From contig CAKZLZ010000034.1 of assembly GCA_937127435.1 (NCBI GenBank), forward strand, positions 1 to 64,000: a stretch of DNA of 64,000 bases, given 5' to 3'. The notes under the pieces are model-generated. The model was not told the DNA's origin and made no database searches. It saw nothing but the letters and a program-made list of their open reading frames with translations. Within the stretch, counting starts at the first letter, position 1, and each line of letters begins with the position of its first letter. Both the position numbers and the translations under genes were made by a program. Source of the stretch: an uncultured Verrucomicrobiota bacterium. Its GTDB lineage: Bacteria > Verrucomicrobiota > Kiritimatiellia > SS1-B-03-39 > UBA6053. Shown piece by piece: positions 27,490-35,382 of the stretch.

Positions 27490-29231
27490 TTCTTTGGTAA
27501 TTTCAGCATTTCCGCCAATGCCGTGTGTTGTTCGAGATTTTGTTGCCGGTCGGTTTCCACTTCAATCAAGCAGCTTTTGCGGGTGCTCAAGGCCTCATCG
27601 TAGGCTTGCACAAACTCTTCCAAATCCGTGATGCGGGCATAGGGCAAATCGAATTGCCCGGCCGCATGCTCAAAATCCCATTCGTGCGGGGTCCCGAAAA
27701 AGTTTTCAAACTCCGCCGAAGAATCGTTCACCGGCAGAAAATGAAAAATGCCTCCCCCCCGGTTGTTGATCACAATCACGATCACCGGCACCTTTGAATT
27801 GCTGACCAGTGCCAGACTGTTGAGATCATGCAAGGCGGACAAATCGCCCAACAACACCGTCACACACTGATACAATCCCCGCGCAAAGCCCACCGCCGTG
27901 GCCAAGGTGCCGTCAATGCCGCTGGCCCCACGGTTACAGGCCACGTGAATTTGATTTTTGTTCCGGGCCGCAAACTGATTCACATCCCGTACCGGCATGG
28001 AGGCTCCCAGCATCAGCCCCTGTAAATTCGGTAACATGCGGGTCACCGCCCGGGCCACCCCCGGTTCGGTTAACGTATGGGCATCGTCCAGCTGCGCATG
28101 GTAAACCTCTTCCACCTGTCCGTCCGCATCGATCCACCCCTGCTTCCACTCCGCATCGGTGGCGGACATGCGTTCCTGATGCCAAAACAGACAGAAGCGG
28201 TCGATTTCGGTGACAAAACGGTGACTGACCCGGTGCAGAGGATCAAAGCGTCCTTCTCTCCCCGTCACCTGAATCCAAGTCCGGGGGGGCTGTGCTTCGA
28301 GAGCCAACTGAAGTTTTTTCGATAAAAACCGGCATCCAAATTGGAGGACATGGTCAGGACGCAAGACATCCGGAAAGCCAAATCCACCTACCAAAGCATC
28401 CACATGGCGCACCAAAGGATTTCGGCGGGGCCCGAAATGCAAACCCGAGGTGACATCACTCACGATCGGCCAACTCTGCAAGTCCCCCAACTGTTCAATG
28501 GCCAAAGCTTCCGCCTCACTGCATCCCCCCCCGGCAATGATCAGCACCCTGGCATTTTCTCCCAACAGCTCTTTTAATCCGTACAGACTGATTTCATCCG
28601 GCTGGGCCAAAGAAGGAAATACCGAAGTATAAGGACTGTGATCGCGATCCCAGGCGTGCAAAGAAATTAAATAGGCCTCGGAATCCGTGCGGTCCGGCTG
28701 GGTGGCCAAGGGCTCCCGGAATGGGCAATTCAGGTGTACCGGCCCTTTGCGTAAGGATTGGAAAGCCCGGTCCACCGTGGTTAAAACCGCTTCCGGAGAG
28801 ATGGAACTGTCCGGCGTCGACAGATCCATCGACCATTGCACATAGGCACCAAAGGCCTGGGTTTGAGGAATCGCCTGGTTCGCACCACAATTTCTCAATT
28901 CAAAAGGCCGGTCCGCAGTTAAAAGTAACATGGGTTGGGCATCCATCGATGCCTCCACCACCGCGGGTGTCAAATTGGAAACCGCCGTGCCGGAAGTACA
29001 AATAACCACCCCGGGACGACCGGTGGCACGGGCAAAGCCCAAAGCGGCAAAACCCAGGCCCCTTTCATCAAAATGCTGTACCGCCTTTGCTTCCGGATGG
29101 CGGGCCACCGCCAGAGTCAGCGGACTGCAACGCGAACCCGGTGCCAGAAAAAAGGTGTCCGAACCGTTTCGAATACATTCCTCCACAATCAGTGAAGCCC
29201 AGATTAAGTTGATATTTTCCGTCAAAATCAT
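27486..29231 (-). CDS. menD: SEPHCHC synthase
   Basis: A 581-residue thiamine-diphosphate enzyme, full length, that joins 2-oxoglutarate to isochorismate in menaquinone synthesis. N-terminal LAPGSRCSPLTLAVARHPEAK and VVICTSGTAVSNLTPAVVEA are MenD-specific. So are ADRPFELRNCGANQAI and the cofactor motif VLLGDLSALHDLNSL with VINNRGGGIFHFLP. Start and stop both overlap neighbours by four bases. It belongs to the minus-strand operon with the GIY-YIG gene and menH. Confidence 0.95.
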   Translation of the reverse strand: MILTENINLIWASLIVEECIRNGSDTFFLAPGSRCSPLTLAVARHPEAKAVQHFDERGLGFAALGFARATGRPGVVICTSGTAVSNLTPAVVEASMDAQPMLLLTADRPFELRNCGANQAIPQTQAFGAYVQWSMDLSTPDSSISPEAVLTTVDRAFQSLRKGPVHLNCPFREPLATQPDRTDSEAYLISLHAWDRDHSPYTSVFPSLAQPDEISLYGLKELLGENARVLIIAGGGCSEAEALAIEQLGDLQSWPIVSDVTSGLHFGPRRNPLVRHVDALVGGFGFPDVLRPDHVLQFGCRFLSKKLQLALEAQPPRTWIQVTGREGRFDPLHRVSHRFVTEIDRFCLFWHQERMSATDAEWKQGWIDADGQVEEVYHAQLDDAHTLTEPGVARAVTRMLPNLQGLMLGASMPVRDVNQFAARNKNQIHVACNRGASGIDGTLATAVGFARGLYQCVTVLLGDLSALHDLNSLALVSNSKVPVIVIVINNRGGGIFHFLPVNDSSAEFENFFGTPHEWDFEHAAGQFDLPYARITDLEEFVQAYDEALSTRKSCLIEVETDRQQNLEQHTALAEMLKLPKK

Positions 29232-29497
29232 GGTTTGTCCGGATCCTCAACCGTTTGCCAAAGCCGTTTACGTCCAAATTTCTTACCTTCAGGTGACTTC
29301 AGAAAATCCTCAAATTCATGCGCCCGCTGCTTCCGGGAAAAAGCGGCATAAAACACCAATTTCCAAGGACCGTCCTCACAGGTTGCCTCCACCCGTCCGG
29401 CGTTATGCATCTTCACCCGTCTTTTCACATCCCGACTGGTGCCGATAAAACTTTTTTCAGGCCGGGAACGGCTTCGAATGCGATAAACGTAAAACAT
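29228..29497 (-). CDS. small GIY-YIG domain protein (YhbQ-like)
   Basis: An 89-residue single-domain GIY-YIG protein. The GIY position reads FYVYRIRS and the YIG position reads SFIGTSRDVKRRVKMHN, so the second Tyr is Phe. The catalytic-region Arg and the late Glu (AHEFEDFLKSPEGKKF) are present. Known relatives include YhbQ and SLX1-like nucleases; many have no proven activity. Its stop overlaps the menD ATG (ATGA), making it the first gene of that operon, which seems accidental for function. With Phe for Tyr, nuclease activity is uncertain. Confidence 0.8.
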   Translation of the reverse strand: MFYVYRIRSRSRPEKSFIGTSRDVKRRVKMHNAGRVEATCEDGPWKLVFYAAFSRKQRAHEFEDFLKSPEGKKFGRKRLWQTVEDPDKP

Positions 29498-29847
29498 AAA
29501 AATGATCTACCCCATTCGAATCAATATTTCAGCAATAATTCATCATGAAGTACAGGTCTATGCGCATCCCTGCCCGAAAACCCAACCGGAATAAATCAAC
29601 AGGCCCTGAAGCCGGGACTCCGAATTCAAACTCCGAACTCTGCCTCTGCTTCCGGGAGTAAAGTTCCGAGTCACATCTTCAGATGGTTCACCCGAAGCGT
29701 TCACGCGGGGAGTACGTGGAACCCGGAGATATGCCCTGCAGGGTCTGCTGGATGAAGACTTCCTATTTAAAATATTCGAAATGTGTTAGTAATTTGGTGC
29801 AGGTTTATTAGAGAAGAAACAAGTCTTCAGCATCCCAGGATCCCCTC
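29498..29847. repeat. intergenic region with dispersed repeat copies
   Basis: No gene is visible in these 350 bases between divergent genes. Bases 29562-29576 read GCGCATCCCTGCCCG, one arm of the inverted repeat at 44006-44067. Bases 29694-29726 (AAGCGTTCACGCGGGGAGTACGTGGAACCCGG) are the reverse complement of the repeat at 61066-61098 with about five changes. The stretch therefore looks like accumulated intergenic repeat debris. Confidence 0.6.
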
Positions 29848-31386
29848 ATGAATGAATCTTTCCTCCTCGTCATCGTTGTTATCGGCATTATCATGCTCAT
29901 TTGGGATTGTGTGGAAGTCGGACGAAACGACGCCGCAAACCTGGTCAACGCCGTATTTGGCGCCCGGGTGATGGCGCGAAATACGGCCGTACTGATTGCC
30001 GGAATTGCCGTGATTTTAGGCGCAACGTTTGCCGCCCCGGTGATGGAAACCGCACGCAAAGGTATTTTTGATCCCAGTGCCTTCAGTGTACTCGACCCCG
30101 CCGTGGCTATTCAGGCGGTGATGGTCATTTATATCACGGCTTACCTTGTCGATACCGTACTGCTTCATACCTATTCCGCTTTCGGGATGCCGGTAAGTAC
30201 CACCGCCTCCCTGGTGTTCGAACTGGTGGGCGCTTCCGCCGCCGTAGCCTGGATCGCCGGTGTAGGCAGCCAGGTCGTCAGCTGGGACAAAGTGGGAACC
30301 GTCATTTCAGCCATCATCATTTCCATTATTATCAGTGGGATCGCCGGCTGGATGATGCAGCGCATGTTCCGCGGCGCGATTCGCGAACAACCCGCCAATC
30401 CCCTCCGTGTCCTCCAACATGGCCCCTGGATCGCCGGCATGATGTTCAGCGGACTCAGCTGGTTTTTGATCATGAAAGGTCTGAAAAGCGTTTCCGCCAT
30501 CAAAAAACTCAAATCCGCCACTTTCGACGAAGTCGGTCCGGTGGTGATGTTGTTGATGATGTGGGCCACCTACACCCTCATCGTCCATATTTGCCTCCGA
30601 TTGAATAAAGAAAAAGGTCCCAAACACCTTTTCCGCATCACCGCAGTGGTGGGCATGATCTGCCTCTCTTTCGCCTTCGGTCAGAACGATCTGGCCAACT
30701 GCGCTTCGCCCGGACTTTCCAGTCTGCAACTCTTCCACAACCGGGCCCAGGGCACCACCGCCGCTACTGAAGTACCCATTCCCATGATAGCCCTCTTCGG
30801 CTGTGGGGTGCTGATGGTCATCGGCATGCGCAGCAAAAACGCCCAACGGGTTACCCGTGCCGCCGTCAATACCGGCAGCCAATACGACCATGTCGCCCTC
30901 TATGCCCCCAAATGGTGCCGCAATATTGCCCGCCTTTTCATTAAAGATCATAATCCGGAAACCGAACTCGCGCCTCCCGCCCAACTGAATGAAGACGGGA
31001 AGCGTGTTCATTTCGACCCCCTCCGCGCCTCGGTAATCATGAGTGTCAGCGCCAGCGTGATTGCGCTGGCCTCCAGTTCCGGGATTCCGGTTTCCACCAC
31101 TTACGTCACCTTTGCCTGTGTGGTTTCTACCGGGATGGCCGACGGGGTGATGGCGCGTGGAGATGCCGACCGCAAAATCGGACGGGCCATTTGGACCGTG
31201 TTTTCCTGGTTCGCCGGTGCGGCTATCGCCATGATCGCGGCCGGCCTGGTTGGTGGATTAATCTTTAAACTCGAATATTTCGGACTCGCTATCGCTCTGG
31301 GCGCAAACTTCTTCATCCGCTTCCTGGTCTCCAAACGGTCAGCCGAACATGAAATCGCCTATCACAAGAACGTGCCCAAGGTGTAA
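29848..31386 (+). CDS. PiT-family inorganic phosphate transporter
   Basis: A 512-residue membrane protein with about ten hydrophobic segments. The two PiT signature repeats are visible: WDCVEVGRNDAANLVNAVFGARV near the N-terminus and LSFAFGQNDLANCASPGLSSL in the middle. Inverted-repeat partners FGMPVSTTASLVFEL and SSSGIPVSTTYVTFACV follow each half. The usual GANDxAN is GRNDAAN and GQNDLAN here, but the core Asn-Asp pair is kept. It should import phosphate with protons or sodium. No phoU gene is adjacent. Confidence 0.9.
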   Translation: MNESFLLVIVVIGIIMLIWDCVEVGRNDAANLVNAVFGARVMARNTAVLIAGIAVILGATFAAPVMETARKGIFDPSAFSVLDPAVAIQAVMVIYITAYLVDTVLLHTYSAFGMPVSTTASLVFELVGASAAVAWIAGVGSQVVSWDKVGTVISAIIISIIISGIAGWMMQRMFRGAIREQPANPLRVLQHGPWIAGMMFSGLSWFLIMKGLKSVSAIKKLKSATFDEVGPVVMLLMMWATYTLIVHICLRLNKEKGPKHLFRITAVVGMICLSFAFGQNDLANCASPGLSSLQLFHNRAQGTTAATEVPIPMIALFGCGVLMVIGMRSKNAQRVTRAAVNTGSQYDHVALYAPKWCRNIARLFIKDHNPETELAPPAQLNEDGKRVHFDPLRASVIMSVSASVIALASSSGIPVSTTYVTFACVVSTGMADGVMARGDADRKIGRAIWTVFSWFAGAAIAMIAAGLVGGLIFKLEYFGLAIALGANFFIRFLVSKRSAEHEIAYHKNVPKV

Positions 31387-31397
31387 GCCAAACGAAA

Positions 31398-31614
31398 GTT
31401 GAATGCCGAAGGCCACGACGAAGGCGTGGTTGAATGCCGAAGGCCACGACGAAGGCGTGGTTGGATGCCGAAGGCCACGACGTAGGCGTGGTTGGATGCC
31501 GAAGGCCACGACGTAGGCGTGGTTGAATGCCGAAGGCCACGACGAAGGCGTGGTTGAATGCCGAAGGCCACGACGAAGGCGTGGTTGAATGCCGAAGGCC
31601 ACGACGAAGGCGTG
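31398..31614. repeat. seven tandem copies of a 31-bp repeat
   Basis: The unit GTTGAATGCCGAAGGCCACGACGAAGGCGTG occurs seven times head to tail with no spacers. Copies 3 and 4 differ identically (GG for GA and GT for GA). Each unit has a hairpin CCACG-ACGAAGG-CGTGG. Because 31 is not divisible by three and the units lack stops, several frames stay open and give 31-residue repeating ORFs, which I do not call genes. The array starts 11 bases after the phosphate transporter stop. Confidence 0.95.
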
Positions 31615-31683
31615 GTTCGAAACACGACACCCTTCCTGGCTCTCCAGCCGCAGCTGAAATTTGTGATTCCCCCTTAGATCCTA

Positions 31684-31762
31684 CCAAAAGACTAAGCAAT
31701 GCGAACGTTGAACATCCAACGCTCAACATCCAACTTTGAACTTCTACTTCTATGTTCAACGT
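31684..31762. repeat. AACGTTGAACATCCAAC-type repeat tract
   Basis: The tract reads GCGAACGTTGAACATCCAACGCTCAACATCCAACTTTGAAC and continues to TATGTTCAACGTTCG. It contains short direct and inverted copies of GTTGAACATCCAAC. Translations of such tracts (NVEHPTLNIQ) recur, in my recollection, as false ORFs in Verrucomicrobia and relatives. No gene is seen. Confidence 0.6.
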
Positions 31763-31791
31763 TCGATGCCGAAGGCCACGACGTAGGCGTG
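31761..31791. repeat. isolated copy of the 31-bp repeat
   Basis: GTTCGATGCCGAAGGCCACGACGTAGGCGTG matches the tandem array unit except for a C at base 4 and the GTAGG variant seen in copies 3 and 4. It is followed by a partial next unit (GTTGGATG), showing a small two-unit block separate from the main array. Confidence 0.9.
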
Positions 31792-31853
31792 GTTGGATGT
31801 TAAAAAAACTGCCCCGACACCACAAGCCTCCTCCCAACCTCCCGCCCAAAAAT

Positions 31854-31879
31854 AAGGGTGTACCCAGCGGTACACCCTT
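31854..31879 (-). terminator. intrinsic terminator of the exported helical protein gene
   Basis: AAGGGTGTACC-CAGC-GGTACACCCTT has perfect 11-base arms and a four-base loop. On the minus strand it is followed by ATTTTTGG. It lies 25 bases beyond the stop at 31904, the normal place for an intrinsic terminator. Confidence 0.85.
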
Positions 31880-31903
31880 TCATCATTCAAATAGCAGTTG
31901 GCT

Positions 31904-32860
31904 CTATTCTTGCAATGTGCGCGCCAAAGTCACTTTCTGCGCATTCAACAAGTCAATTTGCTGTTTAAGCACCATTCCCTGCTGACGCAGTTTGTTCATG
32001 GTCTGCTTGTAATTATTGATGGCAGCATCAACATCCTGTTCCAGTTGCATTGCATCTTTCAAACTTCCTACGGACTCGGTGGCTGTTCCTTTACCGGTTT
32101 TTAAGTCCATCACATGCTCATCCAACAATTTGAGCATTTCTTTTTTATACGCGATTTCGTCTTCATACTGGGTAGCCAATTCCGTGCCGGCCGCCCGTTT
32201 CTGTTCCGCTTCCATATATCCGATCTGATTGTTGATGTTGAATTTCACCCGGTCCAGATTATCAAACAACTCTTTACGTGCCTGTTCAGCATTCTGTTGT
32301 TGTTTGTTGTCCCGTTTATACTCTTCGGAAACTCTGCGCTTCACTTTGATTTCATCATCGTAGGAGCTCTTTACGTAATTCTCGTATTTCGGAACATCCT
32401 GATGCTGATGCATTGAATCCGCCATGGTCATAATCGCGGTCAGCCGCTCGTTCATCATCTCTTCGGTTAAATCAATCTGTGCCTGTTGACTGGAACCTGC
32501 TTTATAATCTTCAGGCAATCGCGCCAAATCCTGCATCGCGGCGGCACGTTGATTCTGTAAGTTTTTAATGCTGGTCTGCAGATCACTCATGATCATTTTT
32601 TTCAACCGGGCAACCCGGGTTTTGGATTCGCCACTGTCTTCCAACTTGGAGACGTATTCCACCACTTTCATCATGTTAGCTTCCGCTGTTTCATGCAATT
32701 TCAGAAATTCAGTCTGCATCCCTTGTACCCGCTGCTCCTGATCGGCGATGATCGCCTCCATGTCTTCGCGGCTGTATTGAGGGGCTTCCGTCTCAGCTTT
32801 AAGCATCTGCAAGGAGACCATTGCGGCTCCAACAAAAAGAATGGTTTTAAAATTTTTCAT
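31904..32860 (-). CDS. exported alpha-helical/coiled-coil protein of unknown function
   Basis: A 318-residue protein with a signal peptide (MKNFKTILFVGAAMVSLQMLKAE). The rest is almost entirely charged helix, rich in Glu, Lys, Gln and Met, with heptad-like stretches (IIADQEQRVQGMQTEFLKLHETAEANMMKVVEYVSKLE and EEYKRDNKQQQNAEQARKELFDNLDRV). No Cys and no enzyme motif is visible. A periplasmic structural or chaperone-like role is possible, but I do not recognise a family. It stands alone, with its own terminator, divergent from rpmE. Confidence 0.7.
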   Translation of the reverse strand: MKNFKTILFVGAAMVSLQMLKAETEAPQYSREDMEAIIADQEQRVQGMQTEFLKLHETAEANMMKVVEYVSKLEDSGESKTRVARLKKMIMSDLQTSIKNLQNQRAAAMQDLARLPEDYKAGSSQQAQIDLTEEMMNERLTAIMTMADSMHQHQDVPKYENYVKSSYDDEIKVKRRVSEEYKRDNKQQQNAEQARKELFDNLDRVKFNINNQIGYMEAEQKRAAGTELATQYEDEIAYKKEMLKLLDEHVMDLKTGKGTATESVGSLKDAMQLEQDVDAAINNYKQTMNKLRQQGMVLKQQIDLLNAQKVTLARTLQE

Positions 32861-33031
32861 ATTCGGTCTCCGGGTTTAAAAAGGGAAGTATCACGAAAAA
32901 TTAGTTAAAAAGTCCAGCTAGAAAGAGAAGAAGCGCTGGTTATTTTCCGGATTTCAGCCTCCGAATCCCCCCCGTTCCCGATCAAAAATTCGCCCCGCAA
33001 CCTTCAAATCCTCAAATTCCAATCTTTCCAC

Positions 33032-33060
33032 TTGCCTTTAGGTTCAAAATTCCCTATATA
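33032..33060 (+). promoter_or_regulatory. sigma70-type promoter of rpmE
   Basis: TTGCCT and TATATA are separated by exactly 17 bases, 36 bases before the rpmE start codon. Spacing and the -10 match are good. No zinc-responsive operator was recognised nearby. Confidence 0.6.
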
Positions 33061-33096
33061 ACCCAGCTCTCTCAAAAAATTTCCGAGGAATTCATC

Positions 33097-33300
33097 ATGA
33101 AAGCCAATATCCATCCCGAATATGTAGAATCAAAAGTTCATTGCGCCTGTGGTGCCGTGCACGAAACCCGTTCTACCCGCAAAGAAATGCACATTAACAC
33201 CTGTGGCACCTGCCATCCTTTCTATACCGGCAACTCCAAGTTGATCGATACCGAAGGACGCGTAGACCGTTTCAATAAGAAATACGGCCGCCGCCGCTAA
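33097..33300 (+). CDS. rpmE: 50S ribosomal protein L31, zinc-binding type
   Basis: A 67-residue L31 of the C+ type. Four cysteines in two pairs (HCACGAVHE and NTCGTCHPFYTG) can hold a zinc ion. MKANIHPEY is the usual N-terminus, and DTEGRVDRFNKKYGRR is the standard C-terminus. It binds the central protuberance of the large subunit. A promoter (TTGCCT-17-TATATA) and a terminator flank it, and prfA follows, a common genomic order. Confidence 0.95.
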   Translation: MKANIHPEYVESKVHCACGAVHETRSTRKEMHINTCGTCHPFYTGNSKLIDTEGRVDRFNKKYGRRR

Positions 33301-33318
33301 AATTGTACTTTCTGAATC

Positions 33319-33358
33319 GGGCCGTCTCCGCCTACACAGGCAGCAGACGGCTCGTTTT
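33319..33358 (+). terminator. intrinsic terminator after rpmE
   Basis: GCCGTCT and AGACGGC form a seven-base stem around CCGCCTACACAGGCAGC, followed by TCGTTTTGT. It starts about 20 bases after the rpmE stop and ends before prfA. Some read-through into prfA is possible. Confidence 0.7.
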
Positions 33359-33417
33359 GTATCCGCAATTCGTCATTATCCTTAAGTCCCCCGCAATCAC
33401 GCCTCCACCCTTCTCCC

Positions 33418-34518
33418 ATGATTGATGCCCCTTACCTTGAGAAACTGAATGCCCGGCTCCATGAGCTGGAAAATCAGATGGGCACCCCGGAGATCGCCAC
33501 GGATCAAACCCGGATGCGCGGCATCCTGACCGAGCACAAGCACACCAAAACCCTCCGCGATCTGGGTCAGGTTTACGTGGATCTGCAACAGCAAATCACC
33601 GAAACCCGTGAAATGCTTGAGGATGCGGAACTCGACGACGAAATGAAGGAAATGGCGGGCATGGAGCTGGAATCGCTCGAAACCCAACTTCCCGAGTCCG
33701 AAAAAAAACTCAAAGTCGCCCTGCTCACGCCCGACCCCCGCGATGACCGGGGAATCATTCTGGAAATCCGGGCCGGAACCGGCGGAGATGAAGCCGCCAT
33801 CTTTGCCGGCGACCTTTTCCGCATGTACCAACGCTACGCCGAAAGCCGTAAGTGGGAGTGTAAAATTCTGGATGCCAGCCTCTCCGATCTCGGGGGCTAC
33901 AAAGAAATTATCGCCGCCATCCAGGGCGACGAAATTTTCAAACAATTAAAATACGAAAGCGGCGTCCACCGCGTACAACGCGTCCCAGCCACCGAAACCC
34001 AGGGCCGGGTTCACACCTCCGCCGCCACCGTGGCCGTACTGCCGGAAGCGGTGGAAGTCGACGATGTCGCCATCCCCGCCGAAGAAATTCGTTGCGATGT
34101 GTTCCGGGCCTCCGGACCCGGCGGACAATCCGTCAACACCACCGACTCCGCCATCCGCCTCACCCATATTCCCACCGGTCTGGTGGTGCAGTGTCAGGAT
34201 GAAAAATCCCAGCACCGCAACCGCGAAAAAGCCATGAAAGTATTGCAGGCCCGCCTGCTGGATAAAAAACGCCAGGAAGAAGACGCCAAACGCGCAGGCG
34301 ACCGCAAAAGCATGATCGGAACCGGCGACCGCAGCGAACGCATCCGTACTTACAACTTTCCTCAGAACCGTCTTACCGACCATCGAATTGGCCTCACGCT
34401 CTACTCTTTGGCAGCCATCATGGAAGGCGATCTCGATCAGCTGATCGACCCTCTTTTCGATCACGACATCGATGAGCAATTACAGACCCAGTTGAATCAG
34501 GATCAGGTAGGCAACTGA
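33418..34518 (+). CDS. prfA: peptide chain release factor 1
   Basis: A 366-residue class I release factor for UAA and UAG. The tripeptide anticodon PAT lies at 190-192 ([23 protein letters not shown]); RF2 would have SPF. The universal GGQ, needed for peptide release, is at 235-237 ([16 protein letters not shown]). Downstream are [17 protein letters not shown] and [22 protein letters not shown]. The next gene encodes PrmC, which methylates the GGQ glutamine, a typical pairing. Confidence 0.97.
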   Translation: MIDAPYLEKLNARLHELENQMGTPEIATDQTRMRGILTEHKHTKTLRDLGQVYVDLQQQITETREMLEDAELDDEMKEMAGMELESLETQLPESEKKLKVALLTPDPRDDRGIILEIRAGTGGDEAAIFAGDLFRMYQRYAESRKWECKILDASLSDLGGYKEIIAAIQGDEIFKQLKYESGVHRVQRVPATETQGRVHTSAATVAVLPEAVEVDDVAIPAEEIRCDVFRASGPGGQSVNTTDSAIRLTHIPTGLVVQCQDEKSQHRNREKAMKVLQARLLDKKRQEEDAKRAGDRKSMIGTGDRSERIRTYNFPQNRLTDHRIGLTLYSLAAIMEGDLDQLIDPLFDHDIDEQLQTQLNQDQVGN

Positions 34519-34534
34519 TCGGAAGCGCAGAAAA

Positions 34535-35344
34535 TTGAAAACCTGGGCTCAACTCTTTTCGGAACATCCTGAAGTACCCCTGGAGCTCTTTCACTGGTGG
34601 CTCTCCGATGTTCTCGACCACTCCCTGGTCAATCTGCCTCTGCAGGAGCGACCCGACGAAAAAGCCGAACAAGCCTTTCAGCAAGCCGCCCATCGGCTGG
34701 CGCAAGGTGAACCCGTTCAATACGTCTGTGGACGCGCCCCCTTCCGCGACCTCGATCTGAAAGTCGACAAACGGGTGCTCATCCCCCGCCCCGAAACCGA
34801 ACAACTGGTGCAAATTGCGCTCGACCGTTTCATCCGCCCCGGCCACCGGGTTCTCGATGTCGGCAGCGGAAGCGGCTGCATCGCCCTGAGCATCAAAAAA
34901 ACGCTGCCGGGCTGTCAGGTGGAAGGACGCGACATTTCGCAGGACGCCATCGACCTTGCCCGGGAAAATGCAAAGGCCCTGAATCTCGATGTACCATTCA
35001 AACAAGCCCACCTGCTCTCCGATGAACCTTTCCGAAGCTGGGAAATCATCATTTCCAATCTTCCGTACATCGGAGAAAAGGAAAAAGCGGACCTGCCGTC
35101 GAATGTTTTAGAGTTCGAACCCCACCTGGCGTTGTTTTCCGGACCGGATGGCACCGACCTGATTTTAGAATTGCTCCGTCAGGCAGAAAACGTTTTAGCC
35201 CCCGGGGGCACCCTGTTGCTGGAAACCGGTGAAAGCCAAGGCACGGTTTGGAGACAGGCCGCCGCTGATCAAGGGTGGGGAATAGAAGGGATCAAAGACC
35301 TGGCGGACCGCGAACGTTTTTGGATTTTTCAAAAAGAGGCCTAA
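34535..35344 (+). CDS. prmC: release factor glutamine N5-methyltransferase
   Basis: A 269-residue HemK-family enzyme that methylates the GGQ glutamine of release factors. It starts at TTG (34535) with GGAAG 14 bases ahead. Visible: LSDVL helices in the N-terminal domain, the substrate loop VLIPRPETEQ (81-90), SAM motif I VLDVGSGSGCIALS (106-119), and IIISNLPYIGEKEK. The catalytic motif is NLPY (175-178) instead of the usual NPPY. NLPY is common in KsgA-type enzymes, but position, RPETE motif and synteny support PrmC. The C-terminus is intact. Confidence 0.88.
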   Translation: MKTWAQLFSEHPEVPLELFHWWLSDVLDHSLVNLPLQERPDEKAEQAFQQAAHRLAQGEPVQYVCGRAPFRDLDLKVDKRVLIPRPETEQLVQIALDRFIRPGHRVLDVGSGSGCIALSIKKTLPGCQVEGRDISQDAIDLARENAKALNLDVPFKQAHLLSDEPFRSWEIIISNLPYIGEKEKADLPSNVLEFEPHLALFSGPDGTDLILELLRQAENVLAPGGTLLLETGESQGTVWRQAAADQGWGIEGIKDLADRERFWIFQKEA

Positions 35345-35382
35345 CTCTCGAATCTCCTTGGAAATTCTGTTAGATCGCATTC

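Noticed and set aside
30307-31011. 234-aa minus-strand ORF inside the phosphate transporter
   Set aside because: Shadow frame of a conserved membrane protein with His/Gly-rich low-complexity content.
31398-31614. CRISPR-like array
   Set aside because: The units are contiguous with no variable spacers, and no cas genes are present.
31313-31849. 178-aa repetitive ORF and two 87-aa ORFs in the 31-bp array
   Set aside because: Their repeats come from translating a 31-bp DNA unit in three frames; no start signal or domain supports a protein.
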